Shown here: positions 25,334 through 34,872 of the stretch, in pieces
How the letters are laid out: each line of letters opens with the position of its first letter
Numbering within the stretch: position 1 is the stretch's first letter
Source of the DNA: Spirochaetales bacterium Spiro_02
Lineage (GTDB): Bacteria > Spirochaetota > Spirochaetia > Sphaerochaetales > Sphaerochaetaceae
Assembly: GCA_001604275.1 (NCBI GenBank)
Contig: LVBD01000051.1
Span: 20,716-84,715, forward strand
Length of the DNA stretch: 64,000 nucleotides
Direction: 5' to 3'
The notes under the pieces: generated by a model
Told to the model about the DNA's origin: nothing
The model's database searches: none
Seen by the model: the letters and a program-made list of their open reading frames with translations, nothing else
Made by a program: the position numbers and the translations under genes

Positions 25334-26728
25334 CTATCGGTTCAGCCAGAAGAATCGCATGTCCGAAAATGTCATGAACCCGAGAATCAGCAATACGCAT
25401 CCCATACCGATGAACTGAAGAATCAGATATGCTTTCGGAGAGACTTGCCTTCCGATGAGGATTTCGATCACGCTCATCATGATCAGCCCCCCATCCAACG
25501 CGGGGATCGGCAGAAGATTCGCTACTGCCAAAGAGATGCTGACGACGCCAAGCAGATAGAGCATCGCCCGGACGCCCGCTTTCGGACTTTCCGCAAATCC
25601 TTGCGTGGTGATATTCCCGATGAGCATGGATGCTCGCCATGGCCCCGTAAACGATGATCTGATGTCTTCGTCCCCTGCGATCACGGCCCAGATGCTCGCA
25701 AATGTGTTCCCGACGAGTCTGCAAGCCTGACCGACCGAATGTATGAAACCTGTGCTGAAGCTCATTCCTTCCACTGTCTTGATGTCGCTGTGCAATGCGA
25801 AATTGAATGTCGAAGTCCCGCCATCATTCAAGCCGGGAAGGAAGGTGATCACCATGGTTTCGTTTCCGCGCACTACGGTCAGCGCGACGGTATCCGTCCC
25901 TGTTGTCCGCAAGTAGTCGGCAAGGTCGAGTTTATTCGTGACTGGCGTCCCCCCTATTGCGATGATCGTATCCCCGGGAAGGAGTCCTGCGAGAGATTCG
26001 GGAGAATCCGTTTCGACAGAACCGACGACGGGTTCGATGAACGCGCTGATTCCGAACCAATAGGTTCCATCCTCCCGTTTTGTCGGAGTGACCGTGTAGT
26101 CAAGCCGCTCGCCGTCACGCAACACGGAGAATCCGGCGGACGAACCGTCGCTGGTCTTGAGATGTTCCATTAACTGCTGGAAGTCTTCGATCTGGATTCC
26201 GTCGTACGATTGCACGATGTCGCCGCTCTTCAGGCCGGCCGCGGCGGAAGGTACCTGCGTCGCATCGTCGGAAATCGAGAACAATGCGGGATAATCGCTG
26301 GCTACGACGATCTTCGGTGGATCCGATAGCGCCTGATAGCCGATCATGGAAAACATCGTATACATGATGATCGCAAACACGATGTTCGCGAACGGTCCTG
26401 CAAGATAGGTGAGGAGCCTACGCCATGGCGCTACCGAGAACAGAGAGCCTTCTTCCGCATGCTCGAATCGTTTCTGTTTTGCTTCCAATGCGCGGGTCAG
26501 ATCGTCGGATCCTCGCATTCTGCAATATCCGCCGAATGGAAGCAGGCTGATCCTGAACTCGGTGTCCTTGCGTTTGAGCGCCCATACTTTCGGGCCCATC
26601 CCGAACGAAAAGACTTCAACGACAATTCCGAATGCCCGTGCGGCGAGATAGTGTCCACCTTCATGGACGAAGACCATGATTCCGATACCGAGCAGCCCGA
26701 CTATTGCACTGAGGATGATCTTGAACAT
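25334..26728 (-). CDS. rseP: Site-2 protease (regulator of sigma-E protease family)
   Basis: The 464-residue membrane metalloprotease has the zinc motif VFVHEGGHYLAA (residues 19-30) in the first membrane helix. Two PDZ-like stretches lie near residues 130-190 (AAGLKSGDIVQSYDG) and 215-270 (SLAGLLPGDTIIAIGG), and the third zinc ligand region is NLLPIPALDGGLI near residue 408. It cleaves membrane-embedded substrates such as anti-sigma factors or signal peptides. It starts two bases after the dxr stop, without a clear ribosome binding site, so it relies on coupling. The start at 26728 fits the family. Confidence 0.94.
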   Translation of the reverse strand: MFKIILSAIVGLLGIGIMVFVHEGGHYLAARAFGIVVEVFSFGMGPKVWALKRKDTEFRISLLPFGGYCRMRGSDDLTRALEAKQKRFEHAEEGSLFSVAPWRRLLTYLAGPFANIVFAIIMYTMFSMIGYQALSDPPKIVVASDYPALFSISDDATQVPSAAAGLKSGDIVQSYDGIQIEDFQQLMEHLKTSDGSSAGFSVLRDGERLDYTVTPTKREDGTYWFGISAFIEPVVGSVETDSPESLAGLLPGDTIIAIGGTPVTNKLDLADYLRTTGTDTVALTVVRGNETMVITFLPGLNDGGTSTFNFALHSDIKTVEGMSFSTGFIHSVGQACRLVGNTFASIWAVIAGDEDIRSSFTGPWRASMLIGNITTQGFAESPKAGVRAMLYLLGVVSISLAVANLLPIPALDGGLIMMSVIEILIGRQVSPKAYLILQFIGMGCVLLILGFMTFSDMRFFWLNR

Positions 26729-26730
26729 GC

Positions 26731-27906
26731 TTATGTTGCGACCTCGTTCAATGCGATTTCCGCGATTCTTCTGGCTTTCGCATCCTGTATAAGAACTTGC
26801 CGGTAATCTCTGGCGGATTCCGACCAGTCGTGCTGCAGCGTCTGTTCGACGATGCGGTTGATATCGGTGAAACTGCATGCGCGATTGAGAAAGGCATGGG
26901 CGGCGACTTCGTCGGCGGCGTTGAAAGCGATGCAGTACGAACCTCTTTCGCGGCTACATTCGAATGCCAAAGGAAGCAACGGGAACCTTGCCTCGTCCGG
27001 TTTCTCGAACGTCAACGAAAGATTCGTGAAGTCAAGGGGTGCAACGACATGGCGCAACGCTAGTTGTCCGTCGGACAAAGCCTCCATGATGGGCAACGTC
27101 ATGTCTGAAGGAGACATCTGGGCGTAGATAGCGCCGTTCTTCAGCCTGACAAGGGAATGCACGATACTTTGCGGATGGATAGCGACATCGATATTGTCGG
27201 AAGAAAAATCGAACAGATATGATGCTTCGATGACTTCCAGCCCTTTGTTCGCCAGCGTAGCCGAATCGATGGAAATTTTCGCCCCCATTCGCCAAGTAGG
27301 ATGAGCGATCGCCGCCTCGACCGTTATGTCGGGGAAACTCCCTGCAGGAAGCGTTCTGAATGGGCCGCCGCTCGCGGTCAGGATCAACTGTTCCACATGG
27401 CTTCTTCCATGTGCGCCAATCAAAGCATACAGCGCGCTATGTTCGCTATCCACCGGAATGATCCTCCGCCCTCTGTCCTGAGCATATGTGAGAAGGAACT
27501 GTCCGGCCATGACGACGCTTTCCTTGTTGGCGAGCGCTACATCCTTGCCTGAATCGAGCGAAGCAAGCGTAGCGAAAAGCCCGGCAGCGCCGGCGATCCC
27601 GTTGAGCACGATGTCCGCATCCAGTTCCCGGAGCATCGCTTCCAGACCATCGGCGCCATGATAGCAGCGGACATGTGGAGGGAGAAGTCGCTGAAGCGAA
27701 CCGATGTCCGCATGTTCGTCGGTCAGGCAGACAGCGCCGCATCGGGTATCGACGGCAGCTTTCGCCAGCGCCTGGAAATCGGTATGAGCCGATAGCGCCT
27801 TGACGAGAAACTTTCCCGGTTCGCTTCGGCATATTCCATGCAATGCGGTCTTCCCGATGCTTCCGGTGCACCCAAGCAATATGACGGAACGTGAGAAGCT
27901 TTCCAT
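26731..27906 (-). CDS. dxr: 1-deoxy-D-xylulose 5-phosphate reductoisomerase
   Basis: The 391-residue protein has the NADPH-binding start VILLGCTGSIGKTALHGI, the segments LANKESVVMAGQFLL and VDSEHSALYALI near residues 128-158, and LTASGGPFRTLP and HPTWRMGAKISIDSATLANK near residues 175-215. These are the metal- and substrate-binding blocks of Dxr. It makes 2-C-methylerythritol 4-phosphate in the non-mevalonate isoprenoid route. It lies next to uppS, which consumes isoprenoid products, and one base after cdsA. The order cdsA-dxr-rseP is common in bacteria. Confidence 0.96.
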   Translation of the reverse strand: MESFSRSVILLGCTGSIGKTALHGICRSEPGKFLVKALSAHTDFQALAKAAVDTRCGAVCLTDEHADIGSLQRLLPPHVRCYHGADGLEAMLRELDADIVLNGIAGAAGLFATLASLDSGKDVALANKESVVMAGQFLLTYAQDRGRRIIPVDSEHSALYALIGAHGRSHVEQLILTASGGPFRTLPAGSFPDITVEAAIAHPTWRMGAKISIDSATLANKGLEVIEASYLFDFSSDNIDVAIHPQSIVHSLVRLKNGAIYAQMSPSDMTLPIMEALSDGQLALRHVVAPLDFTNLSLTFEKPDEARFPLLPLAFECSRERGSYCIAFNAADEVAAHAFLNRACSFTDINRIVEQTLQHDWSESARDYRQVLIQDAKARRIAEIALNEVAT

Positions 27907-27907
27907 A

Positions 27908-28765
27908 TCAGAGAATCCATTGAGTCAGCAACAGTAGGAAAGCGGGAGCGCTTACGATGGTGGAATCGATCGAGTCAAGCAAACCGCCCCGTCCCGGAAT
28001 GATGGTTCCGGAATCCTTCAACCCGGCGGAACGTTTGAATGCGGATTCGATCAGATCGCCTGCATTGGCTGTGATGGAGATCACCAAGCCAAGTACGATG
28101 GCTTCGCCGATAGATATGGTAGCGGCAAGTTCCGGAACCAATGCCGTCATGGCGACGGACAGCAGGATGCTCATCGCGCTTCCGCCGATAAAACCCGCTA
28201 TGCTTTTGTTCGGACTTACTTTGAAGACGCCACGGTTGGATTTGCCGAGCCACATTCCGAACAGATAGGCGAATACATCATTTCCGAAGACGATCAGGAA
28301 CATCAGGAGCAGCAGGTATGCGGTATTGTCCAGCACGAACAGCCTGATCAAGAAACTTGTGAAAAACGAAGGGTAGATGATCAGCATCGCGGTACGGGAG
28401 ACACGATCCAAGGTTCCTTGGAAATGATCTGATGCCCCACGGAAGATTTCACGGAGAAACGCGACGAAGAACAATATGATCAGCGTGATGTCGAAAAGTT
28501 CCATGGAGGGGATGATCGTAAGCTCGATCCATTGGACAGCTGGTAGCACACAGGGAAGCCAGAACGGAATCAACGGTCTTTCCTCCCGCGATTCCTTCGC
28601 TTTCGGGAACAGCATATGCTCCATCTCGTGGGAGCCGATCAACGCCGCCAGAACGACGACTACGGAGAACGCAAGGTGATTGTGCTGCGGAAAAAAGAAA
28701 ATGATGACGAACAGCAACGGAACCGCTGTGAGCGTGGTGATCAGCCGTTTGCCGAAAGAATTCAT
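27908..28765 (-). CDS. cdsA: Phosphatidate cytidylyltransferase
   Basis: The 285-residue protein has eight or so membrane helices and the C-terminal signature KDSGTIIPGRGGLLDSIDS near residue 255; most CdsA proteins have PGHGG, here PGRGG. It makes CDP-diacylglycerol from phosphatidate and CTP, the branch point of phospholipid synthesis. GGAGG precedes the ATG at 28765, which overlaps the uppS stop codon by four bases. Confidence 0.93.
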   Translation of the reverse strand: MNSFGKRLITTLTAVPLLFVIIFFFPQHNHLAFSVVVVLAALIGSHEMEHMLFPKAKESREERPLIPFWLPCVLPAVQWIELTIIPSMELFDITLIILFFVAFLREIFRGASDHFQGTLDRVSRTAMLIIYPSFFTSFLIRLFVLDNTAYLLLLMFLIVFGNDVFAYLFGMWLGKSNRGVFKVSPNKSIAGFIGGSAMSILLSVAMTALVPELAATISIGEAIVLGLVISITANAGDLIESAFKRSAGLKDSGTIIPGRGGLLDSIDSTIVSAPAFLLLLTQWIL

Positions 28766-29484
28766 GCTATGACACCTCCGAACTTTCTCGTCCGCTTCGC
28801 AAAATCCGCGCACACAGTCTGAACTTGCAGGCTCCCCCAATCAGGCCAAAGCGTATCATAGAAAGCGAACTCTGCATAGGCGCTGTCCCAGAGCATGAAA
28901 TTGCTCAGCCGCTGTTCTCCCGCACTTCTGACAATGATATCCGGCGGAGGAACCTGCGGCGTGTCCAGATTTGCGGCGATGTCCGCCGGAGTTATCGAAC
29001 GAGGTTCACCCTTGGTTTTCTCCTGCCAGCGGTTGACGGCTCTGGCGATTTCATCCTGACCTCCGTAGTTGATCGCCAGGACACAAGTCAACGTCTGGTT
29101 TGAAGCGGTCTCCCGGATCGTCGTTTCGATCGTACGTACGGCTTTCTCCGGCAATGCCGACACATCGCCGCGGACAAGAATCTTGATTCCGTGCTCCCTA
29201 TAGAAGGAGAGTTCCCCGTGGAGCTTAGTAGCGATCATGGTCATGAGATAGGAAACTTCCTCTTCGGATCGTTTCCAGTTCTCAGTGGAAAATGCATATA
29301 GGGTGACATATCTGATTCCCAGCCGTGCCGACTCCGCAATGACCCTCCGGGCGGCTTTCAGGCCAGCGAGATGTCCTGCGGTACGGGGAAGCCCTTTTGC
29401 AGTCGCCCAGCGACCATTGCCGTCCATGATGAAACCGATGTGAGTTGGAACAGTGCCCGGGATCTCCGATATGTCACGCTCCAT
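28762..29484 (-). CDS. uppS: Undecaprenyl diphosphate synthase (cis-prenyltransferase)
   Basis: The 240-residue protein has the conserved GFIMDGNGRWATAKGLPR (residues 17-34) with the catalytic Asp, FSTENWKRSEEEV near residue 74, and RSAGEQRLSNFMLWDSAYAE near residue 195. It extends farnesyl diphosphate with isopentenyl units to the C55 lipid carrier for peptidoglycan precursors. The ATG at 29484 has GGAG seven bases upstream, within the end of frr. Confidence 0.95.
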   Translation of the reverse strand: MERDISEIPGTVPTHIGFIMDGNGRWATAKGLPRTAGHLAGLKAARRVIAESARLGIRYVTLYAFSTENWKRSEEEVSYLMTMIATKLHGELSFYREHGIKILVRGDVSALPEKAVRTIETTIRETASNQTLTCVLAINYGGQDEIARAVNRWQEKTKGEPRSITPADIAANLDTPQVPPPDIIVRSAGEQRLSNFMLWDSAYAEFAFYDTLWPDWGSLQVQTVCADFAKRTRKFGGVIA

Positions 29485-29485
29485 G

Positions 29486-30040
29486 TCAGATCTCCATGAT
29501 TTCTTTTTCCTTGGCATCGGAGAGCGCATTGATCTGCCCGATGTAGGAATCAGTCATCTTCTGGATCTTCGTTTCTCCCTCTTTCTGCTGGTCTTCGCTG
29601 ATATCTCCGCCTTTTTGCAGTTTCTTCAGCTCATCGATCGCTTCACGACGGATGTTCCTGATGGCGACACGGCTCTGTTCCGCAGTGCCTTTCGCACTTT
29701 TCGCAAGATCTTTCCTCCGTTGTTCTGTGAGGGGAGGGAAGTTGATCCTCAGAAGTTTTCCATCGTTGTTCGGATTGAGGCCGAGTTCGCTTTTGAGGAT
29801 CGCTTTCTCGATCGGGGACAGCAAGGTCTTGTCCCAAGGTTGTATGACGACGAGTCTGGCTTCCGGCACGGAAATGCTGGCGACCTGGCTCAACGGAGTT
29901 TCCTGACCATAGTAATCGACCTTGATCTTGTCGAAAAGCGCGGCGGTGGCACGACCAGTGCGAAGCGCGCTATATTCGGTTTCCAGAGCTGCCACGCTCT
30001 TTTTCATCTTAGATTCACAATTTTCGAGGACTTGCTGCAT
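29486..30040 (-). CDS. frr: Ribosome recycling factor
   Basis: The 184-residue protein has the standard RRF length and sequence, with LRTGRATAALFDKIKVDYYG near residue 28, ISVPEARLVVIQPWDKTLL near residue 56, and the long helical hairpin to the end (REAIDELKKLQ). It splits post-termination ribosomes together with EF-G. GGAG lies eight bases before the ATG. It follows tsf after a hairpin-containing gap. Two EF-G paralogues lie 20-25 kb away. Confidence 0.96.
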   Translation of the reverse strand: MQQVLENCESKMKKSVAALETEYSALRTGRATAALFDKIKVDYYGQETPLSQVASISVPEARLVVIQPWDKTLLSPIEKAILKSELGLNPNNDGKLLRINFPPLTEQRRKDLAKSAKGTAEQSRVAIRNIRREAIDELKKLQKGGDISEDQQKEGETKIQKMTDSYIGQINALSDAKEKEIMEI

Positions 30041-30073
30041 GCTACACGCTCCAATTTGATATCGTAAACACGA

Positions 30074-30100
30074 CCGCCCACTGAAAGAATCAGTGAGCGG
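30074..30100 (-). other. Intercistronic hairpin between tsf and frr
   Basis: CCGCCCACTGA (30074-30084) pairs with TCAGTGAGCGG (30090-30100), 11 bp with one G-U. No T-run follows on the minus strand, so it may protect or process the rpsB-tsf mRNA, or lower read-through into frr. Confidence 0.5.
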
Positions 30101-30123
30101 TGGACGGACTTCGTGGATGAAGC

Positions 30124-30966
30124 TTATGCCTCCGCACCCGCACGATAGAACTGGAAGCTGACGATCTGAAGCTTCGCTCCCACTTCCTTCGACAGGGCGT
30201 TGAGCTTCTGCTCGACGGACACTTTGTCGTCCTTGACGAACGGCTGCTGCAGGAAGCAAACTTCGCTGTACAGCTTGTTGACCTTCCCTTTGACGATGCC
30301 CTCCAGCACTTTCTCAGGCTTGTCCATGCCGGCTACCTGAGCCCGGAAGATTTCCGTCTGCTCTGCGGTATATGCCGGATCGACGGTCGAGGCGCTGAGG
30401 AACATAGGCGTGAACGCCGCGACGTGCAGCGCGCAATCGTGTGCGAACTCGGTGACGGTTTCGTTCTTGAACGCCTCCGGTTTGTCGCTCTTCAGTTCGA
30501 CCATGACGCCCAGAGAACCTTCGCCGTGGATGTACGAGGCGACATAGGTGTCGGCGGGAACGTCGATGACGACGAAACGCTTGAGCTGCATATTCTCCTT
30601 GATGACGGAAATGAGCTCCGCTACCATTCCTTTCAGCTCATCGTTGGGTTCGGTATATCCTTTTTCGATGATGGTCTTGGTCATGTCCTCGCCAAGCTTG
30701 ACGAAATCTTCGTTGCGGGCGACGAAATCGGTCTCGCACGACAGTTCGAGCATGACCGCCTTACCGTTCTCGACGCGAATGAAGACACGACCGTTGTCGG
30801 TGGCACGATCGCTTCGCTTCGCGACAGCGGCGAGCCCCATCTCCTTGAGGATCTTCTCGGCGGCGGCGAAGTCGCCGTCAGCCTTTATGAGAGCCTTCTT
30901 GCAATCCATCATTCCGGCGCCTGTGGCGTCACGGAGTTTTTTTACGGTATCTGCTTTAATTTCCAT
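30124..30966 (-). CDS. tsf: Elongation factor Ts
   Basis: The 280-residue protein begins MEIKADTVKKLRDATGAGMM, then DCKKALIKADGDFAAAEKIL, the UBA-like domain of EF-Ts. The core follows with ELSCETDFVARNEDFVKL near residue 75. It recycles EF-Tu by exchanging GDP. It starts three bases after rpsB, in the usual rpsB-tsf pair. Confidence 0.96.
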   Translation of the reverse strand: MEIKADTVKKLRDATGAGMMDCKKALIKADGDFAAAEKILKEMGLAAVAKRSDRATDNGRVFIRVENGKAVMLELSCETDFVARNEDFVKLGEDMTKTIIEKGYTEPNDELKGMVAELISVIKENMQLKRFVVIDVPADTYVASYIHGEGSLGVMVELKSDKPEAFKNETVTEFAHDCALHVAAFTPMFLSASTVDPAYTAEQTEIFRAQVAGMDKPEKVLEGIVKGKVNKLYSEVCFLQQPFVKDDKVSVEQKLNALSKEVGAKLQIVSFQFYRAGAEA

Positions 30967-30969
30967 GTC

Positions 30970-31884
30970 TCAGTCCTTATAGAGGGTTTCTTCATCGATC
31001 TCGATGTCATCCTTGTCTGCATCGTCCTCGTCTTTCTCGTTTCGATCATCGCCCGCTTCATACTTCGAGTAGTCGGCCTGAGCGTCATCGTCGGTGGAGA
31101 ACACGATGGCTTCGTCTTCCTCTTCGTCCTTATCGGCGACGGGCTCTACGACCGCTTCCTGCTCCTCCGGACCTCCCAAGGTCTCGATGATCTGGATTCC
31201 TGCTTCGTTATCCGCATCGACGACAGCGTTGGCGATGATTTCGACGAACAGAGAAATCGCCCTGATGGCATCGTCATTTCCGGGAATGGGGTAGTCGATG
31301 TCGGTCGGATCGCAGTTCGTGTCGACGACGGCGATGACGGGGATGCCCAGACGCTTGGCCTCCGCTACGGCGATGGCTTCTTTCTTCGTGTCGATGATGA
31401 ACAGGGCTCCTGGAAGATCTTTCATGTCCTTGATGCCGCCGAGATTCTTTTCGAGCTTCGCTTTTTGCTTGGACAGCAACGCGATCTCTTTCTTCGTGAG
31501 GCTATCGAACGTGCCGTCGACTTCCATCTTTTCGATTTTCTTCAGCGTCGCGATGGATTTCTTGATGGTGGCGAAGTTGGTGAGCATACCGCCGAGCCAG
31601 CGATTGTTCACATACGGCATGCCGCAGCGTTTCGCTTCGGTTTCGATAGCCTGCTGGGCCTGCTTCTTGGTACCGACGAACAGAATCGTCTTTCCGTTCT
31701 TGACCTGTGCCCTGACCGCGTCATATGCTTCTACGATACAAGCGCTCGTCTTCTGCAGGTCGATGATATGGATCCCGTTTCTTTCGGAAAAAATAAAACG
31801 AGCCATCTTTGGATTCCATCTTTTGGTCTGATGGCCGAAATGCACGCCTGATTCAAGCAGGCTCTTCATGGTTACTACGGACAA
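30970..31884 (-). CDS. rpsB: Small-subunit ribosomal protein uS2 with long acidic tail
   Basis: The first 230 residues are a normal S2: [54 protein letters not shown] and [20 protein letters not shown]. The TTG at 31884 is taken as start, because AGGAGG stands five or six bases upstream and the product then begins [10 protein letters not shown] like other S2 proteins. After about residue 235 comes a tail of nearly 70 residues dominated by Asp and Glu ([14 protein letters not shown], then [17 protein letters not shown]). The usual length is 230-260, here 304. It heads the rpsB-tsf-frr-uppS-cdsA-dxr-rseP run. Confidence 0.94.
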   Translation of the reverse strand: MSVVTMKSLLESGVHFGHQTKRWNPKMARFIFSERNGIHIIDLQKTSACIVEAYDAVRAQVKNGKTILFVGTKKQAQQAIETEAKRCGMPYVNNRWLGGMLTNFATIKKSIATLKKIEKMEVDGTFDSLTKKEIALLSKQKAKLEKNLGGIKDMKDLPGALFIIDTKKEAIAVAEAKRLGIPVIAVVDTNCDPTDIDYPIPGNDDAIRAISLFVEIIANAVVDADNEAGIQIIETLGGPEEQEAVVEPVADKDEEEDEAIVFSTDDDAQADYSKYEAGDDRNEKDEDDADKDDIEIDEETLYKD

Positions 31885-31992
31885 AATTCCCTCCTGCTGA
31901 CGACACACTGTACCGCTGCAAACCCGTTATGCCGCGCACACGTCGTCACCCTTCATCTGTTTCTCACCCTGCGGGCGGATATTCTGCAGTCC

Positions 31993-32712
31993 TCAAAGAA
32001 CCGCAGTATCGACTACTATGCCAGAAATCATTGAAATTGGCAAGCCCACCACTGTCGCGTAGTCCCCTTCGATCGATTCGACGAGACCGGCGCCGGCACC
32101 CTGTATCCGATACGATCCCGCGGCTCCTTGCCATTCCCCCGTCTCAAGATAGTCGTTGATTTGGGCATCCGATAACGTTCGGAACACGACAGAGGCCCTG
32201 TCGTATCCCCAAATCGTTTCGATCGAGCCATCGGAGGACACCTCCCGTTGGAATGTCCGCGAATTATGCCCGGCATGATTGAGCCGGATAGTACCGGTAG
32301 GATACGCGAGCGCCCAACCGGTATAGACTTCATGGACGACGCCCGAGAACGACATCAACTGCTTGAAAGCGTCTTCCCTGTCGGAGGGTTTTCCGATCAT
32401 CCTTCCTTGGAACGAAATCATCGTATCGCAGGTCAGCGCAGGGAATTGCACGCCATCCCGCGCAAGATACGCCGAGAGCTTTCTTCGGGCGATCGCGGTG
32501 ACTTTCTCCGCCGGGGCGGTCTGAGGCACAGTTTCGTCCGCATCGGTGGGAATGACGGCTACGTCGATGCCTGCGTTCACAAGTTCCGCCTTACGCGCTG
32601 GGGATGCCGAAGCGAGGACGATGCGGGGAAAGACGCAGGCCAGTTTCTTCTGGTCCTCCGTCGGTTCCTCCGGCACGGACCAAGGGTTACGTGTCATGCT
32701 GTTCATTCGCAT
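31993..32712 (-). CDS. maf: Maf/YceF-family nucleotide pyrophosphatase
   Basis: The 239-residue protein has the Maf core: VLASASPARKAELVNAGI near residue 32, DADETVP near residue 57, TCDTMISFQGRMIGKP near residue 94, and the late block GAAGSYRIQGAGAGLVESIEGDY near residue 200 (split here only for reading). Maf proteins hydrolyse non-canonical or pyrimidine nucleoside triphosphates to monophosphates. The ATG at 32712 is kept because GAGGAG lies four bases before it, inside the end of the ABC-F gene, giving a 26-base overlap. Homologues usually begin near the VLASASPARK block, so the first 30 residues are extra. Confidence 0.85.
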   Translation of the reverse strand: MRMNSMTRNPWSVPEEPTEDQKKLACVFPRIVLASASPARKAELVNAGIDVAVIPTDADETVPQTAPAEKVTAIARRKLSAYLARDGVQFPALTCDTMISFQGRMIGKPSDREDAFKQLMSFSGVVHEVYTGWALAYPTGTIRLNHAGHNSRTFQREVSSDGSIETIWGYDRASVVFRTLSDAQINDYLETGEWQGAAGSYRIQGAGAGLVESIEGDYATVVGLPISMISGIVVDTAVL

Positions 32713-34666
32713 TCATCTCCTCTATTTCCCCGGTGATTTCGAACCACTGCTCCGATTTCGCCTCATGCAATTGCTGCAGTTCCTGCTTGCGTTTCGCAAG
32801 CGCCGTGATTTTCTCCGAGACGGAATAATTCTCCGCCATCCCCATGAGGGCCTCCGTCTCGGCTATCTGTCGTTCGATGTCCTCCGCTTCCTCCAGCAAC
32901 GAATCGGCCTGCTGCTGGAGACTTTTCCGTCTGTTGCGTCGGCGGTTCGCCTCTTTGCGAGCCTCCGCGGCGTTCTGTATGTCACCGCTTTCCGTCTCTC
33001 CTGGAGCGGAACCGTCCGAACGGCGTTTGTTGTTCCCGGCGAGGGAAGCCACCTGTTCCTTCTGCTCCAGCTTCCATGAGAAATACTGGTAGTCGCCTTC
33101 GAAGAATTCGGGTCCATCGGAGGATAGATAGAGAATTCTTGTCGCGATCCGTTCGATGAAGTAGCTGTCATGGCTGACGAACACCATGGTTCCGTCATAT
33201 TGGCGGAGCGCCTCGAGGAGCATGTCCTTGGCGTTTATATCGAGATGGTTCGTCGGTTCATCGAGAATCAGCAGGTTCGCAGGGTGCAGCAGGATCTTCA
33301 ACAACGCAAGTCTGCTTCGTTCTCCTCCAGAAAGGACGGAGACTTTCTTGAATACATCGTCATCGCTGAACAGGAAGGATCCGAGCAAGTTCCGGAGGCG
33401 AGGGATATCGACCGTGGCTGCTACGGATTCTACTTCCCCCATGACATCGTTCGTCTGGTCGAGGGTATGCTCCGTGTCCTGCGCGAAATATCCGGTCTTC
33501 AAGCCAGCTCCTTCCCTGATGGTTCCTGTAAAGTTCCTGTCGATACCCGCAAGCATCCTCAGGAGCGTCGACTTGCCTGCGCCGTTCCTCCCTGTCACGG
33601 CCAGTCGTTCCCCTTTTCGCACGACAAAGGACAGATCATCGAAGATATGATGTTCCCCATAGCTTTTCGAAAGATGTTCCACGATCAGTACGTCGTTGCC
33701 GCTATGCGGCGCCGGAGGGAAGGAGAAGGATAGTTTTTTCAGGTGGGAGGGAACGACGACAGGTTCAAGTTTCTCAAGCTGCTTGATCCTGCTCTGTACC
33801 TGCTTGCTTTTTGTCGCTTTGTATCGGAACCGTTCTATGAACCGCTCGGTCCGCTCCATTTCGGCTTGTTGCCGTTTGTAAGCTTCTTCAAGCGCCTGGA
33901 GCTCGGATTCCCGCTGCCTGAGATAGGACGTATAGTTTCCAGCGTACCTCGTGAGCTTTCCGTTGAACAGCTCGTAGACTTCATCGACGGTTTCATCGAG
34001 GAAGTATTGGTCATGGCTGACGATCATCACTCCTCCGCAATAGAGCTTCAGATAGTTCTTGAGCCAGACCCTCGCCTCGATATCGAGATAGTTCGTCGGT
34101 TCGTCGAGCAGCATGATGTCGGGCTCCTCTGCAAGCACTTTCGCCAATGCGATCCGCATCTGCCAGCCGCCGGAAAATTCGGCGCAATTCCGGACGAAGT
34201 CGTCCTGGACGAATCCAAGCCCCTTGAGTATCTGTTCCATCACGGCATTTCTCTGATAATAGCCGCTATCGATCAAGTGCTGCTGGATCTCATGAAGCTC
34301 CAGCAGCATCGACTGGTGCCCGTCGTTTTCCGTGACCCCTTCGAGCTTCGTTTCAAGTTCGCTCTGTCTGGCAAGCATCGGAAAGAACCTGCTGTACGCC
34401 AGTTCCATTTCCTCCATCACGGTCCGATGGCCGAGGACGATGTCCGATTGGGGAAGGTAGGCGACCCGCATGCCCTTTGTCATGCTGATGGTCCCTGAAT
34501 CCGACTGTTGCTGTCCCGCCACGATCTTGAGGAGCGTCGATTTTCCTGTGCCGTTGCCTCCCGCAAGCGCCGCCCTGCTGGATTCCGAAAGCGAGAATCC
34601 AACATCGTCCAACAGGTCCCTGTCGCCGAATGCAAGGCGAATGTTTTGAATGTGAAGCGTGCCCAT
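32687..34666 (-). CDS. ABC-F family ATPase (ribosome-associated)
   Basis: The 659-residue soluble protein has two ATP-binding domains and no membrane helices. Domain 1 has Walker A GGNGTGKSTLLK near residue 37, signature EFSGGWQMRIALAKVL and LLDEPTNYLD near residue 190. Domain 2 has GRNGAGKSTLLRML near residue 365, signature LSGGERSRLALLKILL and LILDEPTNHLDI near residue 480. Between them is the linker that reaches the ribosomal P-site. A C-terminal coiled coil (about residues 560-650) resembles YheS or Uup. ABC-F proteins act on stalled ribosomes or give antibiotic protection. The ATG at 34666 matches family starts. Confidence 0.92.
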   Translation of the reverse strand: MGTLHIQNIRLAFGDRDLLDDVGFSLSESSRAALAGGNGTGKSTLLKIVAGQQQSDSGTISMTKGMRVAYLPQSDIVLGHRTVMEEMELAYSRFFPMLARQSELETKLEGVTENDGHQSMLLELHEIQQHLIDSGYYQRNAVMEQILKGLGFVQDDFVRNCAEFSGGWQMRIALAKVLAEEPDIMLLDEPTNYLDIEARVWLKNYLKLYCGGVMIVSHDQYFLDETVDEVYELFNGKLTRYAGNYTSYLRQRESELQALEEAYKRQQAEMERTERFIERFRYKATKSKQVQSRIKQLEKLEPVVVPSHLKKLSFSFPPAPHSGNDVLIVEHLSKSYGEHHIFDDLSFVVRKGERLAVTGRNGAGKSTLLRMLAGIDRNFTGTIREGAGLKTGYFAQDTEHTLDQTNDVMGEVESVAATVDIPRLRNLLGSFLFSDDDVFKKVSVLSGGERSRLALLKILLHPANLLILDEPTNHLDINAKDMLLEALRQYDGTMVFVSHDSYFIERIATRILYLSSDGPEFFEGDYQYFSWKLEQKEQVASLAGNNKRRSDGSAPGETESGDIQNAAEARKEANRRRNRRKSLQQQADSLLEEAEDIERQIAETEALMGMAENYSVSEKITALAKRKQELQQLHEAKSEQWFEITGEIEEMNANEQHDT

Positions 34667-34729
34667 CGTCCTATCCTTGGAAGCATGCGCGAATATGCCG
34701 ACGTTTGTCGCCGACAGTTCCGGCGGGTG

Positions 34730-34758
34730 TTGCAGATTAGCTGTTTTACCAGTATGAT
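34730..34758 (+). promoter_or_regulatory. Promoter of the aroD-aroE fusion gene
   Basis: TTGCAG (34730-34735), 17 bases and TATGAT (34753-34758) are near consensus. Transcription should start about 108 bases before the ATG at 34873. AGCATATGCT (34766-34775), a 10-base palindrome, lies at the start site. Confidence 0.65.
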
Positions 34759-34872
34759 AGAGTCTAGCATATGCTCGCCCGTGGAGGCAAGCAGGCCTTT
34801 CATACGGCCGCCTGGATATCCATCCATTCTGCTGGCGACCGGAACGCGTATTCGGACTGGGAGGATTTCCGT

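Noticed and set aside
30424..31851. 475-codon open frame on the plus strand
   Set aside because: It lies antisense to tsf and rpsB, both certain genes. Its Asp/Val-rich product reflects the Glu/Lys-rich sense codons.
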